Assembly (NCBI GenBank): GCA_000620185.1
Contig: JHVO01000012.1
Span: 164,571-228,570 of the forward strand
DNA length: 64,000 bases
Reading direction: 5' to 3'
From: Geodermatophilaceae bacterium URHB0062
GTDB lineage: Bacteria; Actinomycetota; Actinomycetes; Mycobacteriales; Geodermatophilaceae
Below, piece by piece: positions 43,076-52,552 of the stretch. The position numbers were made by a program, and so were the translations under genes. The notes below the pieces were generated by a model. It saw only the letters and a program-made list of their open reading frames with translations. It was not told the origin of the DNA and ran no database searches. The first letter of the stretch is position 1, and every line of letters begins with the position of its first letter.

Positions 43076-43549
43076 ATGACACGGGAGACCCGGCTCCTCC
43101 GGTTCCTGCTGATGCTGCTCCTGCTCGCGATCATGCTGAGCTGCGGGCTGCTCTACGGGCTCAGCCTGGAGGAGGCCCAGGCCTCGCCCGAGCTCGCGCA
43201 CCTCCGGCTGCCGATCTACGTCGCCGCGGTAGTGGCGTTCGTCCCGGTGGTCGCGTCGATCACGTCGGTCTTCGCTTTCTTGGAAACGGTTGACGACGGT
43301 GCCGCGTTCTCGACGCGCACCATCGAGATCCTGCGTCGACTGCGGCTGCTGATCGGCGTCTTCGCGGGATACCTGGTGCTCGGGCTGGCGGGGTTCATGG
43401 CCGCGACCGGCCGCGTGCACCCGACGCTGATCTTCCTGTGGTGCGTGGTGGAGGTGGCCGCACTCTTCCTCTTCGCCATGGTGGCCCTGCTCGAGCGGAT
43501 CTTCGTCGTCGCACTGGACATGTCCGAGGACAGCGAACTGACGGTCTGA
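43076..43549 (+). CDS. DUF2975 membrane protein
   Basis: A 157-residue protein with four membrane helices (about residues 8-28, 46-68, 90-115, 122-145). It fits DUF2975, a family regularly encoded next to a small YozG-like XRE regulator, as it is here. Function unknown. The start is supported by a possible leaderless promoter. Three bases separate its stop from the next ATG. Confidence 0.8.
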   Translation: MTRETRLLRFLLMLLLLAIMLSCGLLYGLSLEEAQASPELAHLRLPIYVAAVVAFVPVVASITSVFAFLETVDDGAAFSTRTIEILRRLRLLIGVFAGYLVLGLAGFMAATGRVHPTLIFLWCVVEVAALFLFAMVALLERIFVVALDMSEDSELTV

Positions 43550-43552
43550 GCG

Positions 43553-43798
43553 ATGCCGATCATCATCAACCTCGACGTGATGCTCGCCCGGCGGAAGATG
43601 CGACTGACCGAGCTCAGCGCACGGGTGGGCATCACCATGGCCAATCTCAGCAACCTCAAGACCGGTAAGGCCCGGGCGATCCGGTTCAGCACCCTGGACG
43701 CCATCTGCGCCACCCTCGACTGCCAGCCGGCCGACCTGATTGAGTACCGCCCGACCGAGGAGCCCGGGCCGCAGGCCCCGATCCGGGACGCGCCCTAG
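43553..43798 (+). CDS. YozG-like XRE family helix-turn-helix regulator
   Basis: An 81-residue protein that is almost only a helix-turn-helix (INLDVMLARRKMRLTELSARVG, ITMANLSNLKTGKARAIRF) with the family end LDAICATLDCQPADLIEY. It starts three bases after the DUF2975 gene and probably regulates the pair. Confidence 0.9.
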   Translation: MPIIINLDVMLARRKMRLTELSARVGITMANLSNLKTGKARAIRFSTLDAICATLDCQPADLIEYRPTEEPGPQAPIRDAP

Positions 43799-43867
43799 CC
43801 CGACCCCATCCGGCCATGATGGCCATTTTGGCGGTTCGGCTACCGGCGCACGGACCACGGCTGCGGC

Positions 43868-43897
43868 CGAGCGGCGCCCCGCCGGACGCGCCGCTCG
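43868..43897. terminator. Hairpin after the DUF2975/XRE pair
   Basis: A perfect 9-base stem, CGAGCGGCG (43868-43876) with CGCCGCTCG (43889-43897), lies about 70 bases after the XRE stop and before the promoter of the next pair. Confidence 0.55.
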
Positions 43898-43932
43898 GAA
43901 CGACAAGGGACGGAAAACCACGCGCATCCGGG

Positions 43933-43959
43933 TCGATCGGCCGGTTGCGCTGCCGATAT
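43933..43959 (+). promoter_or_regulatory. Possible sigma-28-like promoter of the unknown pair
   Basis: GCCGATAT (43952-43959) is the -10 consensus known for Bacillus sigma-D. TCGA lies 15 bases upstream (43933-43936), a half match to the -35. The expected start point falls at or next to the GTG at 43967, which has no Shine-Dalgarno sequence, so the mRNA would be leaderless. Confidence 0.45.
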
Positions 43960-43966
43960 CCCATCC

Positions 43967-44320
43967 GTGACACCGAGCGCGGCACCGGCAGGCGAGGCGG
44001 GCGCCGACGTGCTCGTGCCGCACTGGCTGACCGGCGACCACCGGGCCCGCCTCACCACCGTGGTTCGCGAGGCGCTCGGCGACGACCACCTGCACCCCGT
44101 CGTCGCCATCCGGCTCGAGGACGTCCTCACCGAGCTGCACGTGGCCGCGGCACGGGACGCGGTGTGGCCGGCCTCGTCCGCCCGCGTCCGGCTGGCCGCC
44201 GGCTGGGAGGCCGACGTCCTGCCGGTCCGGCTCAGCGCCGGCGAGCTGGCGGGCGTCCTGGCCCTGCCCGCACTGCCCGACGACCTGCGGGCCCTCCTCG
44301 CCAAGGGGGCGGCCGCGTGA
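43967..44320 (+). CDS. Hypothetical protein, first gene of an unknown pair
   Basis: A 117-residue soluble protein (ADVLVPHWLTGDHRARLTTVV, VVAIRLEDVLTELHVAAAR). No family recognised. Its stop overlaps the next GTG (GTGA), so the two are translationally coupled. The promoter-like box upstream suggests membership of the flagellar regulon; this is inference only. Confidence 0.7.
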   Translation: MTPSAAPAGEAGADVLVPHWLTGDHRARLTTVVREALGDDHLHPVVAIRLEDVLTELHVAAARDAVWPASSARVRLAAGWEADVLPVRLSAGELAGVLALPALPDDLRALLAKGAAA

Positions 44321-45072
44321 GCGCCCCGTTCGGCGGAGCGGCCGGGCTCCTGCAGCGGTTGCGACCGCAGCGCGTGGACGTCGCCGACCTGCGTGAGGTC
44401 GCCGGCACCGTGCTGCCGGCGCTGTCCACCAACGACCTGCGGGTGCGGCTCGTCCAGCGCCCGCGCGGGGGCTCGGTCGTCGTCCTCGAGGAGCACGAGC
44501 GCTGCGTGCAGACGCCGCTCGGCGACCTCGCCGACGACATGACCGCCGCGGGCGTGCGCCCCACCGCGGCCGGGATCGCCGCCGCGTTGTCGGCGTGGGT
44601 CGCGCACCGCCCGGTGACCGACGCCGCGGCCGCCGGCTCGGGTGTCGCCGTCCTCGACTGGGCCGACGCCGCACGCACGGCGGTGGGCTGGCGCGTGGTG
44701 GTGCGCCGCGGTGCGCTCACCGTGCCGTGGACGGCGGACCGGGCGACCGAGCCGGCGGTGCACCGCGTCCGAACCGCCGCGACCGGCCGGGCGCACGACG
44801 TCGTCCTCGACCTGCGCGTCGAGGGGCCGGTGGCGCTCTGGTCGCACCCCGTGGCACCGGGTCTGGCGACCGCCGCGCTCGTCGCGCCCGAGCGGATGCT
44901 GCAGCGGGCGCGCTCGGCGGGCCTGCTGCTGGCCGACATGCACGTGGTCATCACGCCGCAGCGGCCGGTGGCCTGCGCCGGTCTCGCGGTCGCCGCCCGC
45001 CTGGCGGGGGAGACGACCGAGGCCAGTGTCACGCTGCCCTGGCAGCGGCTGGCCGACCTGCCCTGGCTCTGA
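44317..45072 (+). CDS. Hypothetical protein, second gene of an unknown pair
   Basis: A 251-residue soluble protein from the GTG at 44317; the frame is open further left without conserved sequence. It is rich in Ala, Val and Arg, with beta-rich parts (VRLVQRPRGGSVVVLEEHE, DVVLDLRVEGPVALWSHPV) and a PQRPVACAGLAVAARLAGE stretch. No family, signal peptide or membrane helix is seen. Translationally coupled to the gene before it. Confidence 0.7.
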   Translation: MSAPFGGAAGLLQRLRPQRVDVADLREVAGTVLPALSTNDLRVRLVQRPRGGSVVVLEEHERCVQTPLGDLADDMTAAGVRPTAAGIAAALSAWVAHRPVTDAAAAGSGVAVLDWADAARTAVGWRVVVRRGALTVPWTADRATEPAVHRVRTAATGRAHDVVLDLRVEGPVALWSHPVAPGLATAALVAPERMLQRARSAGLLLADMHVVITPQRPVACAGLAVAARLAGETTEASVTLPWQRLADLPWL

Positions 45073-45232
45073 GCCTGGTCCTTCTTCAGGAGATGGGCTC
45101 CGTGCGCGGCCCCTCGCCTCTTGCGCCGATCTTGCGTTTCCACGCAGGCGATCTTGCGGCTGACGTCGCAGCCTGGACACGTCGGCGGCAGCGGGTCGCC
45201 GGTACGGAACAGCGCGAGGGAGGTGGCGGTCC

Positions 45233-45664
45233 GTGGCCCGTCTCGCACGCAGGCTCGTGCTGGTCTCGCTCGCCGTGGCCCTCTCACTGGTCATGAGCAC
45301 GCCCGCCACGGCCAAGTTCGCCGTGACCCGCGGCTTGCCGTCCCTGGTCGTCGCCACCGCCGTCGTCCAGTCGCCGACGAATGTGAAGGCAGAGCTGGCT
45401 TCCTGCAGCAACGCTCGCTGGATGTCGGTCACGGTCTCCTGGCAGCCGAGTACCTCCACGAGGGTTTCCGGCTACCTGGTGAAGGCCTATCGCAACGACG
45501 GGCAGGTCGCCACCGTCGGTCAGACCGACGGGGCTGCGACCAGCGCCAACACCACCGTCGACAAGCTGGCGGCGGGCAGCACGTCCGTGACGTTCACGGT
45601 CACCACGCTGAGCGACTACGGATGGACAGCCGAGTCCACGCAGTCCGCACAGATGACGTGCTGA
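45233..45664 (+). CDS. Secreted small beta-sandwich protein, fibronectin III-like
   Basis: A 143-residue protein with a signal peptide (basic start, hydrophobic residues about 7-22, cleavage probable after ATA). The mature part looks like a single FnIII-like domain (SPTNVKAELASCSNARWMSVTVSW, then VSGYLVKAYR and TTLSDYGWTAES). Cys 58 and the final Cys 143 could form a disulfide. GGGAGG precedes the GTG. Related small proteins occur near signal peptidases in actinobacteria; none is encoded here. Confidence 0.72.
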   Translation: MARLARRLVLVSLAVALSLVMSTPATAKFAVTRGLPSLVVATAVVQSPTNVKAELASCSNARWMSVTVSWQPSTSTRVSGYLVKAYRNDGQVATVGQTDGAATSANTTVDKLAAGSTSVTFTVTTLSDYGWTAESTQSAQMTC

Positions 45665-45698
45665 GCCATCCGTCGGGCGAGCAGCAGCGTTGACGACG

Positions 45699-45718
45699 CA
45701 CGGTGTGGCATCACCGTG
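45699..45718. terminator. Short hairpin between convergent genes
   Basis: CACGGTG (45699-45705) pairs with CACCGTG (45712-45718) across a six-base loop, between the stop of the secreted protein gene and the stop of the minus-strand peptidase gene. Confidence 0.5.
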
Positions 45719-45762
45719 TCGTGTTCGGAGCGGTAGCTGACCGATCTGCGCAGCGGGGAAAG

Positions 45763-47808
45763 CTAGGAGATGTAGCCGTACTCCCAGTGCCAGGGCTCGG
45801 GCTTGTCGCCACGGGGGCCGGCCCACTCGGGCTGCACGAAGCCGAACCGGCCCGCGTTCTGCGTCATCCAGGTCCACTGCGGGGTGCCGAACACGTTGAT
45901 CCCGTCGCAGAGGTCGACGGCCAGCGCCCACCCGTGGTTCGAGGTGCCCGGCACCGCGGCCAGCGTCGGCTTGGCGTAGAACGCCGCGACCTGCGCACCC
46001 AGTGACCGGTAGGAGTCGGTGATGCAGAGCGGGTGCCCGAAGGCGGTCCGGTAGGCGTCACTCATCTGCCGGTAGGACGCCGCGGCGTCGCAGCGGAGGG
46101 CGTGGCCGTACACCCCGAGCCCGCAGAGGGCCCGGGACGGGATCTGACCGTTGTCCCAGCCACCCCACTGCGGGGTCGCCGGACCCGGCTTCGGGAGCGC
46201 CGCACCGCAGGGGCCGCTCGTCGGGACCGCCGTCAGCGGGGTGTTCTGCCCGGCCGGGGCCGGCAGCGTCACGCGGACGGCCGACGAACCGGCGACCACC
46301 GGCCGCACCGACACCTGGTAGGTGCCGGCGGAGGCGCCGACGACCTCGCCGTTCCCGAGGTAGATGCCGACGTCCCGGCCACCGGGCGAGAAGACCAGGT
46401 CGCCGATCTGCACGTCGGCCGGCGGCACCGCCGCGCCGGTGGCCCACTGTGCCTGCGGCGTCGCCGGGACGGCGTAGCCGGCCAGCAGCCAGGCGGTCGA
46501 GGTGAAGCCGCCGCAGTCGTAGGTGTCCGGGCCAGCGGTGCCGGCCGCGAAGGGCTTGCCCAGCTGGGACAGCGCGCTGCTGACGGCGGCGACGGTCTCC
46601 GCCGGGAGCACGGTCACCGGCCGGTTGCCGTCCACGCCCAGCGCGATGCCGGGGATCGGCCGGTGCGCCGCGTCGAGGGCGGGGCTGAGGCCGACGGGCA
46701 GGTCGTCGGGGTCGGCCAGCGCGGCGGCCGTCGGCGCCTCGATGCCGGCGGCAGCGAGCCGGGAGAGATAGCTCTGCCAGCGGGCACGCGCCTGGTCGTT
46801 GCGCTGCTGCTGCGGTCCGGAGACCGGCACCGTCTCCAGCGCGGCCAGTTGCAGCGACACCTCGGTGCTCAGGCCGTCGACGGCTTCCCGGGCGTCGGCG
46901 AGGACACCGGCGGCGCGCCGGCTCACGTCGTCGATGCCGGCCTCGGCGGCGGCGACGCGGCGCCCGGCCAGGGCCAGGGCGGCCTCGGCACGCTCGGCCC
47001 GGACGACCGTGGCGCCCAGCGCCTGGTCCGCGCGCTCGGTCACGGCCTGCAGGTACAGGACGTCGTCGGTGCTCGAAGGGTCGTGCGCGTCGAGCGCGAG
47101 CATCGGGTACCGCCGCTCCGCGGTGCTCGTGTAGAGGTCGGCCGCGCCGGCGCCCACGACCTGCTGCTGCGCCGCGACCGCCGCGCGCGCGGTCGCCTCG
47201 GCCTCGCGGGCCTTCTGCAGCCGGGTGCGGGCGTCCGCGGCCTCCCGCTCCAGCTGCCGGTAACGGTCGACCTGGTGGAGGAGGCGGGTCTGCGCGGTCA
47301 GGGCCAGGTCGGTGTCGGAGGAGCCCGTGCCGCCCGGCCCGGCGGTGCCGGTGAGAGCGACGGACGCCAGCGCGGGAAGCAGGACGGTGCTCATCGCGAC
47401 CACGCCGATGCGCCGCGACCAGCGCGAGGCCCGGCCGGTCTTCTCCTGGACGGTGTCGGTGGCGGCCGGGTTGGTCCGCGTGGCCGTCGCCGGCTTGCGG
47501 ACGGCGAGCTGCCGCGTGGCGGGCTTGCGCGTCGCGGGCTTCTTGGCGCCGGCCTTGGGGGCCGTGCCCTTGGGCGCCGTGCGCTTCGGAGCCTTGCTCG
47601 TGGGCGCCGTGCCCTTCGGCGCGGTGCCCTTCGGCGCGGTGCCCTTCGGCGCGGTGGCCGGCCGGCTCGAGGCGGCGGCCCGGAGAAGGGCCGCCTCCTG
47701 CGCCGTGAGGGTGCGGCCGGTTCCCTGGCGGAGCGCGAGGGCTTCGCGGAGGGCCTGGATCTCCCGGGCGGTCGGAACGGGGCGCGCTGGCGTGCGTGGT
47801 GCGGGCAC
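45763..47808 (-). CDS. Membrane-anchored NlpC/P60-like and VanY-type D-Ala-D-Ala carboxypeptidase
   Basis: 681 residues from the GTG at 47808 (GGGGGA upstream); the frame is open to 47883. Order: Lys/Pro/Ala-rich cytoplasmic tail with repeats of KGTAP (to about 130), membrane helix about 137-157, coiled coil about 165-330, NlpC/P60-like domain about 400-500, VanY domain about 555-681. VanY zinc ligands are intact (SNHGWALAVDL, then EPWHWEYG). In the NlpC part the Cys is present (YDCGGF), but the usual His of HVGIY is Asp (RDVGIYLG). It would trim peptidoglycan stem peptides; the NlpC domain may bind wall rather than cut it. Confidence 0.88.
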   Translation of the reverse strand: MPAPRTPARPVPTAREIQALREALALRQGTGRTLTAQEAALLRAAASSRPATAPKGTAPKGTAPKGTAPTSKAPKRTAPKGTAPKAGAKKPATRKPATRQLAVRKPATATRTNPAATDTVQEKTGRASRWSRRIGVVAMSTVLLPALASVALTGTAGPGGTGSSDTDLALTAQTRLLHQVDRYRQLEREAADARTRLQKAREAEATARAAVAAQQQVVGAGAADLYTSTAERRYPMLALDAHDPSSTDDVLYLQAVTERADQALGATVVRAERAEAALALAGRRVAAAEAGIDDVSRRAAGVLADAREAVDGLSTEVSLQLAALETVPVSGPQQQRNDQARARWQSYLSRLAAAGIEAPTAAALADPDDLPVGLSPALDAAHRPIPGIALGVDGNRPVTVLPAETVAAVSSALSQLGKPFAAGTAGPDTYDCGGFTSTAWLLAGYAVPATPQAQWATGAAVPPADVQIGDLVFSPGGRDVGIYLGNGEVVGASAGTYQVSVRPVVAGSSAVRVTLPAPAGQNTPLTAVPTSGPCGAALPKPGPATPQWGGWDNGQIPSRALCGLGVYGHALRCDAAASYRQMSDAYRTAFGHPLCITDSYRSLGAQVAAFYAKPTLAAVPGTSNHGWALAVDLCDGINVFGTPQWTWMTQNAGRFGFVQPEWAGPRGDKPEPWHWEYGYIS

Positions 47809-48016
47809 TGCGGCGTCCCCCGGCGGTCTCGTCGTTACGTGGCCGGCTCCGGCCGCGGATGCGGCCAGGAGCACTCGCACCACGTATCGACGCGCTGGGG
47901 AGGGGAGGAGAGAACCCTCGCGGGGATCTCACCCCATGGGGGGAGGGTGAATGTTGCCGGTGCCACCCGTCCGGGGAACCCGCGCAGTTCGCGGGTCGGC
48001 GGTCAGGCCCGCGGGG

Positions 48017-48205
48017 TCAGGGGGCCCACCATGCGCCGTGCCGGTGGACCAGGGGGATGCGGAGCTCGCCGCCGTCCTCGGTGCTGACGACGAACTCGAC
48101 CTTGGTGATGCGCAGCGGCGGTCCGTCGTCCTCGGGTTCGAGCAGCATGCCGGTCGCCAGCGGGACCGGCGGCACGAAGAGGACGTCCTCGTCGGTCTCG
48201 GCCAT
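48017..48205 (-). CDS. Small conserved-looking protein, 62 residues
   Basis: An acidic protein ending RIPLVHRHGAWWAP. The ATG at 48205 has a clear GGAGG six bases upstream, and codon use is normal. It sits alone between the peptidase and gltA genes, behind the gltA terminator. The pattern (acidic start, VEFVVSTEDGGELRIPLVHR core) suggests a single small beta domain. No function is visible. Confidence 0.65.
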   Translation of the reverse strand: MAETDEDVLFVPPVPLATGMLLEPEDDGPPLRITKVEFVVSTEDGGELRIPLVHRHGAWWAP

Positions 48206-48260
48206 CAGGTCCTCCAGGAGTGCGCGGCGTCGTCCACCGTAAGGCCAGGTCCGCGACGTG

Positions 48261-48308
48261 GATCGGGCCGGGCAGCGATCCCGTGGGGGAGCGCTACCCG
48301 GCCCGATC
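48261..48308. terminator. Hairpin terminator after gltA
   Basis: A perfect 12-base stem, GATCGGGCCGGG (48261-48272) with CCCGGCCCGATC (48297-48308), lies about 22 bases after the citrate synthase stop. Confidence 0.8.
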
Positions 48309-48330
48309 GTGCCGAGGGTTGCGGCGAGGG

Positions 48331-49620
<1,290 letters not shown>

Positions 49621-49660
49621 CGATGGGGACGCTACTGCGCCCGGGCCGACGATGCGCCCC

Positions 49661-49721
49661 CGACCTCCGCGAGTGGAGTGCGAGAGGCGTGTTTTCCGCG
49701 CCCTCGCACTCCACTCAGGTC
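49661..49721. terminator. Long palindrome after fumC
   Basis: A perfect 14-base core, GAGTGGAGTGCGAG (49671-49684) with CTCGCACTCCACTC (49703-49716), is extended by GACCT/AGGTC outside. The outermost bases overlap the fumC stop codon. It lies between fumC and gltA, both on the minus strand. Confidence 0.7.
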
Positions 49722-51117
49722 ACGGGTGGGTCATGGAGAGGACGTCGAGGGCCTCGTCGAGCTGCTGCTCGGTGAGCTTGCCCTGCTCCAGGTAGCCGCG
49801 TTCGACGACGACCTGGCGGATGGTCTTCTGCTCCTTGAGCGACTGCTTGGCCACGATCGCGGCCTCCTCGTAGCCGATGTACTTGTTCAGCGGCGTCACG
49901 ATCGAGGGTGAGGACTCCGCGAGCTCGCGGCACCGGTCGACGTTGGCGGTGATGCCGTCGACGGTGCGGTCGGCCAGGATCCGGCTCACGTTGGCCAGCA
50001 GGCGGATCGACTCGAGCACGTTGCGGGCCATCAGCGGCAGGGTCACGTTGAGCTCGAAGTTGCCCGTCGTGCCGGCGAAGGTCACGGCGGCGTCGTTGCC
50101 GATGACCTGCGCGGCCACCTGGATGGTCGCCTCGGGGATGACCGGGTTCACCTTGCCCGGCATGATCGAGCTACCGGGCTGGAGGTCGGGCAGGAAGATC
50201 TCGCCGAGACCGGTGCGAGGACCCGAGCCCATCCAGCGCAGGTCGTTGGCGATCTTCACCAGGCCGACGGCGATGGTCTTCAGCTGGCCCGAGGCCTCGA
50301 CGAGCGCGTCGCGGGAGCTCTGCGCCTCGAAGTGGTTGCGGGCCTCGGACAGCGGCAGGTCCATCTCCCCGGCCAGCTTCTCGATGATCGCCGCCGCGAA
50401 GCCGGGCGGGGTGTTGATGCCGGTGCCCACCGCCGTGCCGCCCAGCGGCAGCTCGCCGACCCGGGGCAGGGAGGACCGCAGGCGCTCCGCGCCGTAACGG
50501 ACGGCGGCCGCGTACCCCCCGAACTCCTGGCCGAGGGTCACCGGCGTCGCGTCCATGAGGTGCGTGCGGCCGCTCTTGACGACCTCGGCGAACTCCTGGG
50601 CCTTGCGCTCCAGCGAGGCCTCGAGGTGCTCCAGCGCGGGGATCAGGGTGGCGACGATGGCCCGCGTGGTCGCGATGTGGATCGCCGAGGGGAAGACGTC
50701 GTTGGACGACTGCGAGGCGTTCACGTGGTCGTTCGGGTGCACGGGCTTGCCGAGGGACTCGGTGGCCAGCGTGGCGATGACCTCGTTGGTGTTCATGTTG
50801 CTCGACGTCCCCGAGCCGGTCTGGAAGACGTCGATGGGGAAGTGCTCGTCCCAGTTCCCGCGGGCGACGGCGGCCGCGGCGTCGGTGATCGCCCCGGCGA
50901 TGTCACCGTCCAGCACGCCGAGATCGGCGTTGACCGCCGCGGCGGCGCCCTTGATCGCGGCGAGGGCGCCGATGAGCTCGCGCTCGATGGGCGTGCCCGA
51001 GATCGGGAAGTTCTCGACGGCGCGCTGCGTCTGGGCCCGCCACTTCGCCCAGGCGGGCACGCGGACCTCGCCCATGGAGTCGTGCTCGATGCGGTACTCG
51101 GTGGCGTCCTGACCCAC
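49720..51117 (-). CDS. fumC: Fumarate hydratase, class II
   Basis: A 465-residue enzyme of the aspartase/fumarase family that interconverts fumarate and malate without an iron-sulfur cluster. The signature [11 protein letters not shown] is at about residues 320-330, with the [10 protein letters not shown] and [17 protein letters not shown] motifs in place. Length is normal. Its neighbour glpX and its relation to phoH upstream follow the order known from mycobacteria (Rv1098c-Rv1099c). Confidence 0.97.
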   Translation of the reverse strand: MGQDATEYRIEHDSMGEVRVPAWAKWRAQTQRAVENFPISGTPIERELIGALAAIKGAAAAVNADLGVLDGDIAGAITDAAAAVARGNWDEHFPIDVFQTGSGTSSNMNTNEVIATLATESLGKPVHPNDHVNASQSSNDVFPSAIHIATTRAIVATLIPALEHLEASLERKAQEFAEVVKSGRTHLMDATPVTLGQEFGGYAAAVRYGAERLRSSLPRVGELPLGGTAVGTGINTPPGFAAAIIEKLAGEMDLPLSEARNHFEAQSSRDALVEASGQLKTIAVGLVKIANDLRWMGSGPRTGLGEIFLPDLQPGSSIMPGKVNPVIPEATIQVAAQVIGNDAAVTFAGTTGNFELNVTLPLMARNVLESIRLLANVSRILADRTVDGITANVDRCRELAESSPSIVTPLNKYIGYEEAAIVAKQSLKEQKTIRQVVVERGYLEQGKLTEQQLDEALDVLSMTHP

Positions 51118-51255
51118 GCTGTGCTCCCGGATGGTGTGGATGGTGACTGTGGTCCGAGAGGACCCTAGATCTTGCCGGAGGACCGCGTGGTTCCGGTCCG
51201 CGGCGGGGACGTCCTAGCATCCGCGGCACTGTCGCCGCCCGTCCGAGGAGGTGCC

Positions 51256-51840
51256 ATGTCGCGGCCGCCGCATCCGCCGCGGGGGGACGACGGGGCGGGC
51301 GTCGAGGGGTCCGGCTCCTCCCGCTGGCGGCCACCGCCGGACGAGCCCACCGAGCGGCTCGGCCCGCCGGGGCAGCGCGACCCGACGCGGCGGCTCCCGC
51401 CGCCGGGGCAGTTCGGTGCCCCGTGGGGTCCGCCGGGCGCTCCCGTCGGCGGACCGCCGAGGGGCAACCGGACCACTGCGATCGCCCTCGTGGTGGTCGG
51501 CGTCGTGGTCCTCGCCGCGGTCGGCGTCGCGCTCTTCCTGTTGCTCGACAGGGGGGACGTCCACCCGGCCGGCGTCAGCCCGGACCCCACCACGGCGAGC
51601 CGGACGGCGTCGGACGCCGGCGCCCTTCCGGACCCGACCGGGACCCCGGAGGGCCTGGGCAACGATCCGCTGCTCGACGACCTCGCGACCGCCTGCTACG
51701 TCGGCGACATGCGGGCCTGCGACGACCTGTTCGACGAGTCCGACGCCGGCTCGGACTACGAGACGTACGGCGACAGCTGTGCCGGGCGGCAGCCGCCCGG
51801 CACCCTCGCCTACTGCACCGAGACGTTCCCGGAGAACTGA
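51256..51840 (+). CDS. Single-pass membrane protein with a Cys-containing extracellular domain
   Basis: 194 residues from the ATG at 51256 (GAGGAG upstream); the frame is open to 51172. A Pro/Arg/Gly-rich cytoplasmic part (1-70), a membrane helix (about 73-96) and an acidic outer domain with four Cys (ATACYVGDMRACDDLFDES, GDSCAGRQPPGTLAYC), probably two disulfides. Such short proteins are frequent in actinomycetes beside DUF1707 genes. A possible -10 TAGCAT lies at 51215-51220. Function unknown. Confidence 0.75.
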   Translation: MSRPPHPPRGDDGAGVEGSGSSRWRPPPDEPTERLGPPGQRDPTRRLPPPGQFGAPWGPPGAPVGGPPRGNRTTAIALVVVGVVVLAAVGVALFLLLDRGDVHPAGVSPDPTTASRTASDAGALPDPTGTPEGLGNDPLLDDLATACYVGDMRACDDLFDESDAGSDYETYGDSCAGRQPPGTLAYCTETFPEN

Positions 51841-51861
51841 CGGAGCCGATACCGTCCGCTC

Positions 51862-52539
51862 GTGACCGAGGACGTCCCGCCCGACCGTCCACCGGGGGTC
51901 CGCGCCGCCGACGCCGACCGCGACGCGACCGTCGCGCGGCTGCAGGTCGCGCTGGGGGAGGGGCGGCTGAACCTCGACGAGTTCGGGCAGCGGGCGTCGG
52001 CGGCCTATGCGGCGGTGACCATCGGAGAGCTCGAGGCGCTGCTGGCCGACCTGCCCGCGGAGCCCGCGGTCGAGATCGTCGGCACCCGGGCCCCGGAGGA
52101 ACTCACCAACGTCTTCGGCGACATCACGGTGTCCGGCGGTTCGCCCCCGCGGCGGGCCACCACCGTGTTCGGTGACGTGCGGATCGACCTGCGCGCCATG
52201 CGCACGGACGCCGACCGCGTCGAGCTGTTCCTCGGCTCGGTGTTCGGCGACGTGGAGGTCATCGTCGCCGAAGGGGTCGACGCCGACCTGTACGGATGGA
52301 CCGTGTTCGGCGACCGCAAGGTCGAGCTCGAGGCGGTGCCCCGCCTGCCCGGGACGCCGCGGATCGTCGTCCACGGGCGCACGGTGTTCGGAGACCTTCG
52401 GCTGCGCAGCCTCGCGCCGGGTGAGTCGGCGAGCCGCTGGGCCGCGCTGATGGAGCGGCTGGCTCAACGGCGGCAGGTACCTCCGGGGCCGCCGCCCCCG
52501 CCGGGTGCGCTGCCCCCGTTCCCGCCACCTCCGTTCTAG
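51862..52539 (+). CDS. DUF1707 (SHOCT-like) domain protein with VFGD repeats
   Basis: A 225-residue protein. DUF1707 is at about residues 13-65 (RAADADRDATVARLQVALGEGRL, broken here; LDEFGQRASAAYAA). Five strands of a beta-helix follow, each with FGD (NVFGDITV, TVFGDVRI, SVFGDVEV, TVFGDRKV, TVFGDLRL), like the LiaF C-terminal domain. The end is Pro-rich. It lies 21 bases after the membrane protein gene, probably one operon. LiaF-like proteins sense or respond to the cell envelope; here this is inference. Confidence 0.88.
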   Translation: MTEDVPPDRPPGVRAADADRDATVARLQVALGEGRLNLDEFGQRASAAYAAVTIGELEALLADLPAEPAVEIVGTRAPEELTNVFGDITVSGGSPPRRATTVFGDVRIDLRAMRTDADRVELFLGSVFGDVEVIVAEGVDADLYGWTVFGDRKVELEAVPRLPGTPRIVVHGRTVFGDLRLRSLAPGESASRWAALMERLAQRRQVPPGPPPPPGALPPFPPPPF

Positions 52540-52552
52540 GGGTGGTGGCCGG

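Noticed and set aside
45125..45132. GCCGATCT before the secreted protein gene as a sigma-28 -10 box
   Set aside because: The position 16 bases upstream reads CGCG, no match to TCAA, and the gene has a normal Shine-Dalgarno start further on.
47809..48010. c-di-AMP (ydaO-type) riboswitch before the NlpC/VanY gene
   Set aside because: The context fits, since wall hydrolases of actinobacteria often carry one, but I could not align the conserved core sequences; only simple GC-rich pairing is seen. A covariance-model search would settle it.
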